A DNA stretch of 64,000 nt from Peptoniphilus timonensis JC401 (GTDB lineage: Bacteria > Bacillota > Clostridia > Tissierellales > Peptoniphilaceae), in NCBI RefSeq assembly GCF_000312025.1, contig NZ_HE978596.1, forward strand, positions 1-64,000, given 5' to 3'. Numbering within the stretch: position 1 is the first letter of the stretch; every line of letters starts with the position of its first letter. A model generated the notes under the pieces. The model had not been told where the DNA came from. It saw nothing but the letters and a program-made list of their open reading frames with translations, and ran no database searches. Positions 21,501 through 30,400 of the stretch are shown in pieces. Position numbers and translations under genes: made by a program.

Positions 21501-21590
21501 TTAATTCCTTTTTAAAAATTTAGGGCAAGAGCAGACATCTGCTACAAATCGAAGTTCACTATGCTCTTTTTCTTTGGCAAATGGTCGCAT
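21501..21590 (-). other. Unexplained block with 29-codon open frame
   Basis: Between the rpsI terminator and the antitoxin gene, an ATG at 21590 opens a 29-residue frame beginning MRPFAKEKEHSELRFVADV and containing CSCP, ending at 21501. There is no good ribosome binding site. The segment also carries short inverted repeats (GCAGAcaTCTGC) and two similar flanks with TTTAGGGCAA (about 21520 and 21622). It looks like a mobile or dispersed intergenic repeat or a gene remnant rather than an expressed peptide. I do not recognise it with certainty. Confidence 0.3.
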
Positions 21591-21632
21591 AACCAACCAT
21601 CAATTTGCAAATAAAAACTTTTTAGGGCAAAC

Positions 21633-21659
21633 AAAAAGACCCTGTTTCCAGAGTCTTTG
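21633..21659 (-). terminator. Intrinsic terminator of rplM-rpsI
   Basis: AAAGACCCTG (21635-21644) and CAGAGTCTTT (21649-21658) form a stem with one mismatch, followed on the minus strand by T residues, just after rpsI. Confidence 0.8.
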
Positions 21660-21674
21660 TAAAATGATATAAAA

Positions 21675-22067
21675 TTATCTCTTTGAGAATTGAGGAGATT
21701 TTCTAGCCTTTTTAAGACCGTATTTCTTTCTTTCCTTCATTCTTGGATCTCTTGTCAAGTATCCTGCTTTTTTAAGAACTGATCTGTATTCAGGATCTAC
21801 TTCTAGTAGAGCTCTAGCAACGCCGTGTCTTACAGCTCCTGCTTGTCCTGAGTATCCACCACCAATTACTTTAACAATTACATCAAAAGATGCTTCTGTA
21901 TCAGTAAGTTCAAGTGGTTCTTTTGCAACTGTTCTTAGAGTTTCAAAATCAAAATATTCTTCAATATCTTTTCCATTAATAGTAAATTTTCCATTGCCAG
22001 GTAGAAGTCTAACTTGGGCGATGGATTTTTTTCTTCTTCCAGTACCTCTGTATTGTATAGTATCCAT
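21675..22067 (-). CDS. rpsI: 30S ribosomal protein S9
   Basis: A 130-residue protein of the small ribosomal subunit whose C-terminal tail reaches the P-site tRNA. Markers: [16 protein letters not shown] at the start, [19 protein letters not shown] in the middle, and the basic end [18 protein letters not shown] choose ATG 22067 because GGAGG lies six bases before it and homologues begin at this point; an in-frame start four codons earlier lacks a site. It follows rplM by 12 nt in the conserved rplM-rpsI operon. Confidence 0.97.
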   Translation of the reverse strand: MDTIQYRGTGRRKKSIAQVRLLPGNGKFTINGKDIEEYFDFETLRTVAKEPLELTDTEASFDVIVKVIGGGYSGQAGAVRHGVARALLEVDPEYRSVLKKAGYLTRDPRMKERKKYGLKKARKSPQFSKR

Positions 22068-22079
22068 TCTTACCTCCAA

Positions 22080-22508
22080 TTAAAATTCATAAACTTCAGG
22101 TGATTGGGCTTCATGTGGATGTTCATTACCAGCATAAACCTTTAGTTTCTTAATCATCTTTCTGCCAAGTCTGTTTTTAGGTAGCATACCCTTAACAGCT
22201 AGTTCGATAACTTTTTCTGGTCTTTTTTCCATCATTTCAGCATATACAATTTCTTTTCTTCCGCCTGGATATCCAGTGTGATATGCATGAATTTTTTGAT
22301 TTAGTTTGTTTCCTGTCAATACAGCCTTGTCAGCGTTAATAACAATAACAAAGTCTCCACAGTCCACATGTGGTGTAAAGATAGGTTTTTTCTTTCCTCT
22401 TAAAATACTTGCAACTTCTGATGCTAGTCTACCAAGGACTTTTCCTTCAGCATCGATTACATACCATTTTCTTTCAATTTCATCTGCTTTAGCCATATAG
22501 CTTTTCAA
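22080..22508 (-). CDS. rplM: 50S ribosomal protein L13 (TTG start)
   Basis: A 142-residue large-subunit protein. Conserved text includes [19 protein letters not shown] (about 12-30), [22 protein letters not shown] and [18 protein letters not shown]. The start is TTG at 22508, eight bases after a GGAGG site (22517-22521), giving an N-terminus MKSYMAK that aligns with Firmicutes L13; the internal ATG at Met5 has no site at proper spacing. The leader contains a strong hairpin, described separately, that suggests autoregulation. Confidence 0.96.
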   Translation of the reverse strand: MKSYMAKADEIERKWYVIDAEGKVLGRLASEVASILRGKKKPIFTPHVDCGDFVIVINADKAVLTGNKLNQKIHAYHTGYPGGRKEIVYAEMMEKRPEKVIELAVKGMLPKNRLGRKMIKKLKVYAGNEHPHEAQSPEVYEF

Positions 22509-22527
22509 TGAATTTTCCTCCTAAATA

Positions 22528-22557
22528 GTTTAAAAATTATTCCGGGGCTTTTTAAAC
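22528..22557 (-). promoter_or_regulatory. rplM leader hairpin (L13-leader-like)
   Basis: A perfect nine-base stem, GTTTAAAAA (22557-22549 on the minus strand) with TTTTTAAAC (22536-22528), encloses a 12-nt loop holding a GCCCCGG core. It ends seven bases before the Shine-Dalgarno. Position and size fit an L13 leader, where the ribosomal protein represses its own operon. That identity is inferred. Confidence 0.55.
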
Positions 22558-22566
22558 ATGACACAT

Positions 22567-22595
22567 ATTTTAGACTATAGAGTCTAATTTGTCAA
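22567..22595 (-). promoter_or_regulatory. rplM-rpsI promoter with internal palindrome
   Basis: On the minus strand TTGACA (22595-22590) and TAAAAT (22572-22567) are 17 bases apart. A perfect inverted repeat TAGACT-4-AGTCTA (22571-22586) fills the spacer and touches the -10 element. Confidence 0.75.
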
Positions 22596-22612
22596 TATTT
22601 ATGGGGATTTTT

Positions 22613-24118
22613 TTAAATACTTTCTCTTTCTTTTTCGATGTGAATATTTTCAAGTGGAGTAGGATATGTTGACTCTTTCTTGAACTTTTCAATTTGCTTC
22701 TTAACTCTATTTACAGAAGCTATTGTTCCCACACCTGCTACGCATCCACCAGGACATGCCATACCTTCTAATAGATATCCATCAAGCTTTCCTGCCTTGG
22801 CTATTTGTAACATTTTTTTACATTCCGAAAGTGTATGAGCACCTTGAATGTGAATATCTTTTTCTGGTTCTAATTTTTCTGCCACTGTCTTTACAGATTC
22901 AGCAACACCACCAGCTATTGGATAACCTCTACCAAGTGCTGAACCATCATCAACTTCTTCTTCAACAACAATTTCTGATGGTTCAATATTTTTTGCAACA
23001 AACATTCCCATTAATTCTTCAAAAGTAATTACAAAATCTACATCAGATTTTACTTTTGTATCTAGGGCTTCTAATTTTTTAGATGTGCAAGGTCCAATAA
23101 ATACAACTACTGCATCTGGATCCTTTGCTTTTATGTGATTTGCTGTATATCTCATTGGTGAACCAGAGTCAGAAACTTGTTCGAAAAATTCTGGGAACTC
23201 ATTTCTTATCATGAGAGTCCATGAGAAACAACAACTTGTACCCATGAAAGGTATTTCATTAGGCACTCTTTCTAGATATTCTTTTGCTTCATGTAGAGTT
23301 GTAAGGTCAGCTCCAAGAGCTACTTCAATTACATCTACAAAGCCAAGTTGCTTTATTGCTTCTATTATTTGTTTTGCAGAAGTGTTGGCACCAAACTGTC
23401 CTATGTATGAAGGTGCTATGGCTCCGTAAACTTTTTTGCCAGACTTTATTGCCTTTATAAGTTGGAATATTTGTGTCTTATCAGATATTGCTCCAAAAGG
23501 ACATTCTGCAATACATCTTCCACAAGCAACGCACTTGTCATGATCTATGTCTGCTCTGCCAAATTCATCTGAATCTATGGCATTGACCCCACAAGCAGCG
23601 GCGCATGGTCTTTCATATTTTACAATTGCGTTATATGGACAAGCTTCTTTACATCTTCCACACTTTACACATTTATCTGTATCAATAATAGTTCTATTTT
23701 TACCCATAGAAATGGCATTTACAGGACAAACATTTATACAAGGATGTGCAAGACATTTCCTACAATTATCTGTTGTATAAAAAGCCTTAGTTGGACAAGC
23801 TTCGCAACCAAACTTTATAACATTAATTAGTGGTTTTTCATAAGCATTTGTATCAATATCAACCTTATCAAAACCGTCAGTTACATTTTTAAATACGCCA
23901 ATCTCTCTAACATCTAGCCCCATTGCTAGTCTAAGTCTTTCATCGACAACTGCCCTTTCTCTAAAGATATCAGATCTGTATTTCGCCACTTCGCCAGGTA
24001 CAATTTTGTAGCTGGACTCTTCTAAGGCAGAAATATCTAAATCATTATAGGCAATTCTTGCAACTTCAGCAAAAACTCTTCTTCTGATGTCGACAAGTGT
24101 TCCATAAATTTCTTTCAT
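22613..24118 (-). CDS. Monomeric [FeFe] hydrogenase, group B-like
   Basis: A 501-residue iron-sulfur enzyme expected to make or use H2 with ferredoxin. The N-terminal part holds Cys-rich motifs (FGCEACPTKAFY and CRKCLAHPCINVCPVNAI, about 105-140) and further 4Fe-4S CxxCxxCxxxCP sites (CVKCGRCKEACP, CVACGRCIAECP). The H-cluster signatures are L1 TSCCFSW (normally TSCCPxW), L2 IGPCTSKKLE, and L3 EGMACPGGCVAG. This variant pattern fits group B hydrogenases of anaerobic Firmicutes, which are poorly characterised and may be sensory or catalytic. It follows the thioredoxin-like [2Fe-2S] gene by 13 nt in one operon, divergent from a Crp-family regulator. Confidence 0.88.
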   Translation of the reverse strand: MKEIYGTLVDIRRRVFAEVARIAYNDLDISALEESSYKIVPGEVAKYRSDIFRERAVVDERLRLAMGLDVREIGVFKNVTDGFDKVDIDTNAYEKPLINVIKFGCEACPTKAFYTTDNCRKCLAHPCINVCPVNAISMGKNRTIIDTDKCVKCGRCKEACPYNAIVKYERPCAAACGVNAIDSDEFGRADIDHDKCVACGRCIAECPFGAISDKTQIFQLIKAIKSGKKVYGAIAPSYIGQFGANTSAKQIIEAIKQLGFVDVIEVALGADLTTLHEAKEYLERVPNEIPFMGTSCCFSWTLMIRNEFPEFFEQVSDSGSPMRYTANHIKAKDPDAVVVFIGPCTSKKLEALDTKVKSDVDFVITFEELMGMFVAKNIEPSEIVVEEEVDDGSALGRGYPIAGGVAESVKTVAEKLEPEKDIHIQGAHTLSECKKMLQIAKAGKLDGYLLEGMACPGGCVAGVGTIASVNRVKKQIEKFKKESTYPTPLENIHIEKERESI

Positions 24119-24131
24119 CTTTTCCCCTTAC

Positions 24132-24404
24132 TTATATTCTTAATTTATCAATTATTTTTGCACTTACTTCTTGTGCAGTAGCCTTTAGCATAATTTCATC
24201 ATCTACAATGACAACTGGTGATGCTTCGTTGTTGTGAATCTTGCAATAATTAAGACAATGTGCAAATTCAACTTCCAAATTTTCAGCAGAACATAGTTCG
24301 GACTCTGGTCCGCACAAATGATCTTGTAAGTACTCTACTGCATCATAAATAGCATTTGCTCCCATAAGAGTGCACCTAGCACCCATACAAATAGTAACTT
24401 TCAT
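24132..24404 (-). CDS. Thioredoxin-like [2Fe-2S] ferredoxin
   Basis: A 90-residue protein of the thioredoxin-fold 2Fe-2S family (as in NuoE and HydC ends). Two Cys pairs are visible: CMGARC (residues 6-11) and AHCLNYC (about 49-55), spaced as in [2Fe-2S] ligands. It probably passes electrons to or from the hydrogenase encoded just downstream. It is the first gene of that operon. A GGAGGA ribosome binding site precedes the ATG. Confidence 0.82.
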   Translation of the reverse strand: MKVTICMGARCTLMGANAIYDAVEYLQDHLCGPESELCSAENLEVEFAHCLNYCKIHNNEASPVVIVDDEIMLKATAQEVSAKIIDKLRI

Positions 24405-24520
24405 ATATCCTCCTCTTCACTCTATAATGATAGTTTAACATTTAACAATCACATCTTCAATCATTATAATTATTTTATAATAATCTTATTAATAGTGTTA
24501 CAATATAGTCGAGGTGTGAC

Positions 24521-25164
24521 ATGGAAGACCTAAAGATTTTACAAAATTTAAAGCTATTTAATAACTTTGATGAAGACCAATTAAAAGAAATAGAAAATTT
24601 TTTATCGGATATAAAAACTTATAAAAATAGGAAAATTATTTTTAATATTGGCGATGAAATAAATTATTTTGGAATTCTTTTAAGTGGTCAAGTTGATTTA
24701 GCAATAGAAGATGCCTTTGGCAATAAAACAATTTTATCAAAACTATCTGCACCTGCTCTTTTCGCAGAGTCAGTTCTAATAAAAAATGTAGACGAAATTC
24801 CCCTTTCAGTTATCTCTAGCTCGGATGCAAAAATTGTCTTCTTTGACTATTTATCTTATAAGTCATCAAATTTATCTTCAAAGGAAAAACTTCAAGATAA
24901 TCTAATTAAGATTTTGGCTAACAAAAATTTATTTATGCGTGACAAATTGAACCTCTTGAGTTTACCAGATTCTCGTTCGAAAATACTCTACTTTTTGTCC
25001 AATGAATCTAGGAAAAATAATTCAAAATACTTTACAATCGACTTTAATATAACTGAGCTTGCACAATTTTTGAATCTAAACCGTTCATCTCTTTCTCGTG
25101 AACTTTCCAAATTAAAAAAGAAGGTCTCATTGACTATGACAACAAGACCTTCCGTATTTTATAA
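24521..25164 (+). CDS. Crp/Fnr family regulator (one frame break near the end)
   Basis: A cyclic-nucleotide-binding-fold regulator with a C-terminal winged helix (ITELAQFLNLNRSSLSRELSKLKK, about 179-202). It has no Cys, so it cannot hold an FNR-type iron-sulfur cluster; the ligand is unknown. The open frame runs to 25180, but its last 16 residues are atypical. Adding one A to an A6 run (25124-25129) gives KKEGLIDYDNKTFRIL, a normal family ending, with a stop at 25162-25164 directly before the convergent pgpA gene, and a length of 214. It is divergent from the hydrogenase pair, which is a likely target. A GAGGTG site precedes the ATG. Confidence 0.85.
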
Positions 25165-25674
25165 TTATTCTCTATTTTGATGGGCTATTCTTGCAGATGC
25201 AGCTGCAGCAATTGCTGCCACCAAGTCGTCTGCAAAAGTAGTTACCCTTTCCACTTTTTTCTTTTCATCTAAATCCTTGATTATCCCAATTTTTTTCTTG
25301 TCAAGATAACCAAAATTTGTAAGACCAATAGTTCCATACATATTTACAATTCCAAGAGTTAAAATTTCATCTATCCCATAAAGACCTTCGTCATCAGAAA
25401 TTATAGATTGAATAGGTTCTGGTAATTTTCCGTCATTTGCCAAGTCATCAAGAGCAAGACCTGTTAAAATTGCGTGAATGGATTCTCTTTTTCTTATTAC
25501 ACTTTCTACACTTTCAAGACATCTTTCTAGGCTTAAATCTTCAATATAATTACCTTGCAATTCTTTTACAAGCTTTGCTATCTCTATTAATTCAACACCA
25601 AAATCCTTTAATCTAGAAATTGTGTGCTGATAAAGTTCTTCACTATCATATTTATAAATTTTATTTTTCATCAT
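25165..25674 (-). CDS. pgpA: Phosphatidylglycerophosphatase A family protein
   Basis: A 169-residue soluble protein of the PgpA (YutG) family, which removes phosphate from phosphatidylglycerophosphate to make phosphatidylglycerol. Markers include RKRESIHAILTGLALDDLA (about 84-102), YGIDEILTLGIVNMYGTIGLTNFGYLDK (about 120-147), and a C-terminal TFADDLVAAIAAAASARIAH. Unlike E. coli PgpA it has no transmembrane segments, as in the Bacillus relatives. Last gene of the apbE-membrane protein-pgpA unit; it follows the membrane protein gene by 11 nt. Confidence 0.85.
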   Translation of the reverse strand: MMKNKIYKYDSEELYQHTISRLKDFGVELIEIAKLVKELQGNYIEDLSLERCLESVESVIRKRESIHAILTGLALDDLANDGKLPEPIQSIISDDEGLYGIDEILTLGIVNMYGTIGLTNFGYLDKKKIGIIKDLDEKKKVERVTTFADDLVAAIAAAASARIAHQNRE

Positions 25675-25685
25675 CTCAAATTCTC

Positions 25686-26183
25686 CTATCTTCTCCTCAT
25701 TTTTGCCCTATTTCTCTTTATCATTTTTGCCCTAGAAATTTTTATAGAAAAAGCATAAATAAATCCAGGGATTATTGTAGCTATTAAAAGGCTCAAGGGA
25801 TTATATTTTATGCCCAAAAGCTTAATTGCATAGACTTGAGGCATTAGGAAAAACTCTAAGGGAAACTTCCAATAAGATCCGCCAACAGAGCTACTAAAGA
25901 CTTCCCTTCCCAAACCTACAAAAGCAAAGGCAAATAAAATTAGGGCAATTAACCATATTAAATTTCCCGCAAAAAAATCTAAACTCTTAGCATTTTTCTT
26001 GGAAAGTCCTTTTCCAAAATTAAAGTACAAGATAAAGATAAAGGCAAGTAAAATTATCTTAAAAAAAATATTTCCATAGACCAAATTTCTAACCTGAGCA
26101 CTTAAATTAATAAGGCTCGCTATGGCAAAGGTAATAAAAACTATTAAAATGTGAAAAATTAAACCTCTAGTGTTATTTCTCAT
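25686..26183 (-). CDS. Unknown integral membrane protein
   Basis: A 165-residue protein with four predicted transmembrane helices (about residues 8-27, 38-57, 72-92, 125-148) and a very basic C-terminus (AKMIKRNRAKMRRR). I do not recognise the family. It sits between apbE (8 nt upstream) and pgpA (11 nt downstream), so it is probably cotranscribed. The position next to an FMN transferase makes it worth testing as a membrane partner, but it lacks an obvious Ser/Thr flavinylation motif. Confidence 0.7.
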   Translation of the reverse strand: MRNNTRGLIFHILIVFITFAIASLINLSAQVRNLVYGNIFFKIILLAFIFILYFNFGKGLSKKNAKSLDFFAGNLIWLIALILFAFAFVGLGREVFSSSVGGSYWKFPLEFFLMPQVYAIKLLGIKYNPLSLLIATIIPGFIYAFSIKISRAKMIKRNRAKMRRR

Positions 26184-26191
26184 AAGATCCC

Positions 26192-27313
26192 CTACATTTC
26201 CATGAATTTGTTGGCATTTTCAGTGTTTTTCATGTTCATGTCCTTGTCTATCCAAATAATTGCCGCTCCAGTTTTTTCTGAAAGTTCTTCTATTTCTTCA
26301 TCAGTAGAATTAAAAGCAGCTGTTGAAAGGAAATCACAAAAGCCTGAATCCTCTTTTATAACAGTTGAAGACTTAACTTCTCTTGCAGGTTTTAATGTTT
26401 CTGGATCAATTACGTGGCAATATCTCACTCCATCAAGATCAAAATATCTTTGATAATCGCCACTTGTAACAATAGAAGTATTGGCAACATTTACTGCAGC
26501 AATAACTTGATTCTCGCTTTCTATATCAGGATTTTGAATTCCTATTCTATAATTTTCACGTCCATCTACTGGCTTGCCAATAATCCTGACATTCCCACCA
26601 GCAGAAATCACTGAAGATTTAACTCCTCTTTCTTGGAGTTCTCTTGCCACAAGTTCTGTTGCAAATCCCTTGGCAGTTGCACCCAAGTCAAGTGCCATGC
26701 CCTTATCTATTTCAACAGATTTTTTCTTTTCATCTAATTTTACATTTTCAATATTTGTAAGAGGGCGGAGTTTTTCTAGCTCTTCATCACTTGGTAGAGC
26801 CTGACCCTTTAGGGCAATGACTTCTTCTTTAGTCTTTCCAGATTCATAAAGTTCTCTGTACTCATTCCAAAGCTTTGTGACAGGTCCAAGAGCTATGTTG
26901 GTATTGTCAGAAACATTTTTATTATGATCAATAGAGTCTTTTATAAGTTTAAATAAAGTTTCATCAACAACAACTGGTTTTACTCCAGCCTCATCGTTTA
27001 TTGTCTTTACATTAACTAGACCATCATAATTTTTATAATTGTCAAAAAGTTTGTGAAGTTCCTCGTATCTAGATTTTGCATATTGCAAGTTTTCCTCTGC
27101 AAAATTTTCATCATCAGAAAAAATGGAGATAGTTACAAGAGTATCAAAAGTATCGTAAAATTCAATGTCATACTTTTCAGCTTTTTTAGTAACTTCTTCT
27201 GAGGAAATTTTGCTCTTATTTTCTTCATTTATATTTTTATTTGTAGTCTTGTTATTGCAGCCTGTTAAAAACAAAAGACCGCCAAGGGCAAAAATAACTA
27301 TACTTTTTTTCAT
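26192..27313 (-). CDS. apbE: FAD:protein FMN transferase (lipoprotein)
   Basis: A 373-residue ApbE enzyme that covalently attaches FMN to Thr/Ser of extracytoplasmic flavoproteins. The N-terminus is a lipoprotein signal, ALGGLLFLTGCNN, with Cys about residue 19. Then come YDTFDTLVTISIF, the flavin-binding DLGATAKGFATELVARELQERG (about 212-233), SVISAGGNVRIIGKP and TSGDYQRYFDLDG. Near the end is the CHVIDPETLKPAREVKS block, as in family members. No Rnf or Nqr genes are in the window, so its substrate lies elsewhere. First gene of a three-gene unit. Confidence 0.93.
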   Translation of the reverse strand: MKKSIVIFALGGLLFLTGCNNKTTNKNINEENKSKISSEEVTKKAEKYDIEFYDTFDTLVTISIFSDDENFAEENLQYAKSRYEELHKLFDNYKNYDGLVNVKTINDEAGVKPVVVDETLFKLIKDSIDHNKNVSDNTNIALGPVTKLWNEYRELYESGKTKEEVIALKGQALPSDEELEKLRPLTNIENVKLDEKKKSVEIDKGMALDLGATAKGFATELVARELQERGVKSSVISAGGNVRIIGKPVDGRENYRIGIQNPDIESENQVIAAVNVANTSIVTSGDYQRYFDLDGVRYCHVIDPETLKPAREVKSSTVIKEDSGFCDFLSTAAFNSTDEEIEELSEKTGAAIIWIDKDMNMKNTENANKFMEM

Positions 27314-27391
27314 AATATCACCTCCTATATAATATCATTTAAATCTCTATTTTTACAATAAATAATAATCTATAAATAACTTTTAAATTTC

Positions 27392-27420
27392 AAAAAAAGA
27401 CAGCCTCATGGACTGTCTAA
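27392..27420 (-). terminator. Intrinsic terminator of the G5 surface protein gene
   Basis: AGACAG (27398-27403) and CTGTCT (27413-27418) form a stem followed on the minus strand by seven T residues, 25 bases after the stop codon. Confidence 0.85.
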
Positions 27421-27443
27421 AAAATTATTTTTTATTGTTTATC

Positions 27444-30400
27444 TTATTTTCTTCTCTTAAATCTTCTTAATAGAAGAAGTAAAGCTGATGCAAGACCAGC
27501 TGATGCAGTTTCTAGTGCGATACCAGGATCATTTGTCTTAGGAGCTCTTCCTTCCTTTGTAACTTCTCTTTCGTCATCATTGTCTATGACATTGTTTTCT
27601 TCTTCAGTTTCTTCTATTTGATCTTTTTGATCTTCTTCAAGAGCTTTATTTTCTTCAGTTTCTTTCAATTCTTCATTTTCAGAAACTTTAACTTCTTCCT
27701 CTTCCTTAATTTCAGGATCCTTATCATCCTTTTTAACTTCAATTTCAAACTTTGGTTTTTCATGAGAAACTAGTGGTGGATTCTTTGGATCTTCTTCTCT
27801 TGGTGTCCAAGGCCAATTTTCGCCTGGTTTTTCAGGTTTTTCATGATCTTCATGACCTGGTTTATCATGGTCCTTTGGATCTTCGCCGTCTGGTCTTTCT
27901 GGCTCTGTTGGATCAGTTGGATCTGTTGGATCGGTTGGGTCCTTTGGATCAGTTGGGTCAACTGGCTTATCTGGATCTTCAGGATCTACTGGTGGAATTT
28001 CGCATACATTCTTAGTTCCAACTTTTATAATCTTCTTAATTGGTTCTTTAATTATATCTTCTTTCCTAGAAACTTCCTCACTATTTACTACAGTAATTGT
28101 TGTTTCTTTCTTACCTAATTCACCTTCTTGAACTGTTTCAGTTTTGCCAGCTTCCATTTCAGGATCTTCTATGATTTCAACTTCAAAAGGAATTTCGCTT
28201 TCTACTTTAACTTTTCCATCAGTCTTATAACCAATTTCTACAATCTTATTTGTAGGTTCAGTTATCTTTTCACTTACTTCAATTTTTCCTTTTTCTTTGT
28301 TGAATGTTATAGTGTACTCAACTTTTCCATTAGAACCTTCTTCGATAACTTTTTCTTCGCCTTCTTTAAGGTTTGGATTGTATCTGTACTCTGTATCATG
28401 TCCAAGTTCAGTTTCCTTAACAACTGGTTTAACACCAACTCTTACTATCCTATCTTCTTTTTCAGTGATAGTCTTAGTAGTTTCTGTTGGATCACCAACT
28501 GGCTTAGAATCTTTTATCTTTTGAGTGATAGTAACTTCTTCCTTACCTGGCTTACCTTCTTTTTCAATCTTTTGGAATCCAGCTTCAAGAGTATCGTCAT
28601 AGATCACCTTAGTTTCATAAGGAATTTCTCTTTCAATAGTCTTAGTGTATTCGCCATCAGTTGGCTTTCTACCAATCTTTATAAGTCTTTCTTGTGGATC
28701 CTTAGTTGTCTTGAATTCACCTTCTTGAACTTCAACTACCTTGCCATCCTTGATAACTAGTTTGTTAGTTCTTTCTTGTTCTCCTGGTGAACCTGGAGTA
28801 ACCACTTTTTCTTCGCCTGGTTCTAATGAGTCGTCATATTCATATCTAGTTTCGAAAGGAATTTCTTTCTTTTCAACTATATCGTGAGTTCCGTCATTTG
28901 TTCCTTTGCCTACTTGGATAAGAGCATCTTCTGCTTCAACTATTTCTTCAGTAGGTTCGCCTACTACCTTTGAGTTTTCTATTGTCCAAGTTGTTGTCTT
29001 TGTTCCAACCTTACCAGGTTTTACAATTCTGTATTCGCCCTTCTTTAGGTCTTCTACTTCTTCTACCTTGTAACCAAATGGTATTTCTTCTACGTGTTTT
29101 ACTTCTCCGTCAGTATTTCTACCAACTTTAATAATTTTATCTTTAGGTGCTTTAGTTTGAGTAAATTCGCCTTCTTCGGTATTTGTTACCTTACCATCTT
29201 GGATTGTAAGTGTTATGTCTCTACTCTTCTTACCTGGTTCACCTTCTTGTGTTACTTTTTGTTCACCTGGTTTTAGAGAGTCGTCAAATTCTATTTTTGT
29301 TTCAAATGGAACGTCTACTTCTTCTGTAATTGTATGAGTTCCGTCGTTAACACCTTCACCAACGTGGATTACACGGTCTTTTGCTTCTTTTATAACTTCT
29401 TCTTTTGTCTTTGTTTCGTCGACTTTTGAATCCTTAATAGTGTAAGTTACTTTCTTAGAACCTTTTTCGCCTTCAGTGATAACTTTGATTTCACCTTTTT
29501 TAAGTGTAGGATCTTTTTCTACCTTAGTTTCAAAAGGAATTTCTTCTATCTTTTCATAAGTTCCATCTGTTGTTCCAGGTCCAACTTCCACAATTCTCTT
29601 AACTGGAGCTTTTGTTTGTTTAGTTTCCCCTTCTATTGACTCTGTTACTTCACCATTCACTATAGTGTGAGTTACCGTAGTTTCTTCTTCACCAAGTTCG
29701 CCTTTTTGTATTTCTCTTACTTCGCCTGGTTTTAATTCATTATTAACTCTGTATTCTGTATCAAATTCAATAGCTTTAGTCTTTTTAGTTTCAAGAGTTC
29801 CTGTGAAGTCTTTCTTTCCAACTCTAATTACGGCATTTACTGGGTCTGTAGTTTCAACTTCTGGTTCTCCAACTACTTTAGAATTCTTAATAGTCCAAGT
29901 TGTCTTCTTTGTTCCTTCAGTTCCTGGTACATCTATAACATATTCACCTGATTCAAGATTTGGATCATAAGAAATTTCATACTTAAATGGAATCTTTTCT
30001 TCGTGAACAACCTTACCTTCAGTGTTTGCACCTACTTTTATAATTTTCTTTTGTGGTGCTTTGGTTTCGGTATATTCGCCTACTTGAGTATTTGTAACAT
30101 TACCATCTTGGATTGTGATAGTTGTAGTTCTAGTTTTTTCTCCAGGTATACCTTCTTGGAATACAACTTGTTCACCTGGTTTTAGAGTGTCGTCAAATTG
30201 GATTTCAACTTCAAATGGAACTTCAACTTTTTCTTCAATCTTGTGTTCTCCGTCTTCAGTTCCTTCACCAACGTGGATTAGGCGTTCTTGAGGTTCTTCT
30301 AGTATTTTTTCTGTAGTCTTTTCTTCATCAATTTGAGAATCCTTGATAACATAAGTTACTTCTTTAGAACCTAGCTTACCTTCAGTGATAACTTTGATTT

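Noticed and set aside
28128-28760. 210-residue plus-strand frame and others antisense to the G5 gene
   Set aside because: Phe/Tyr/Ser-rich text arising from the reverse complement of Glu/Lys-rich repeats; no ribosome binding site. Repetition of the G5 array copies the same shadow several times.
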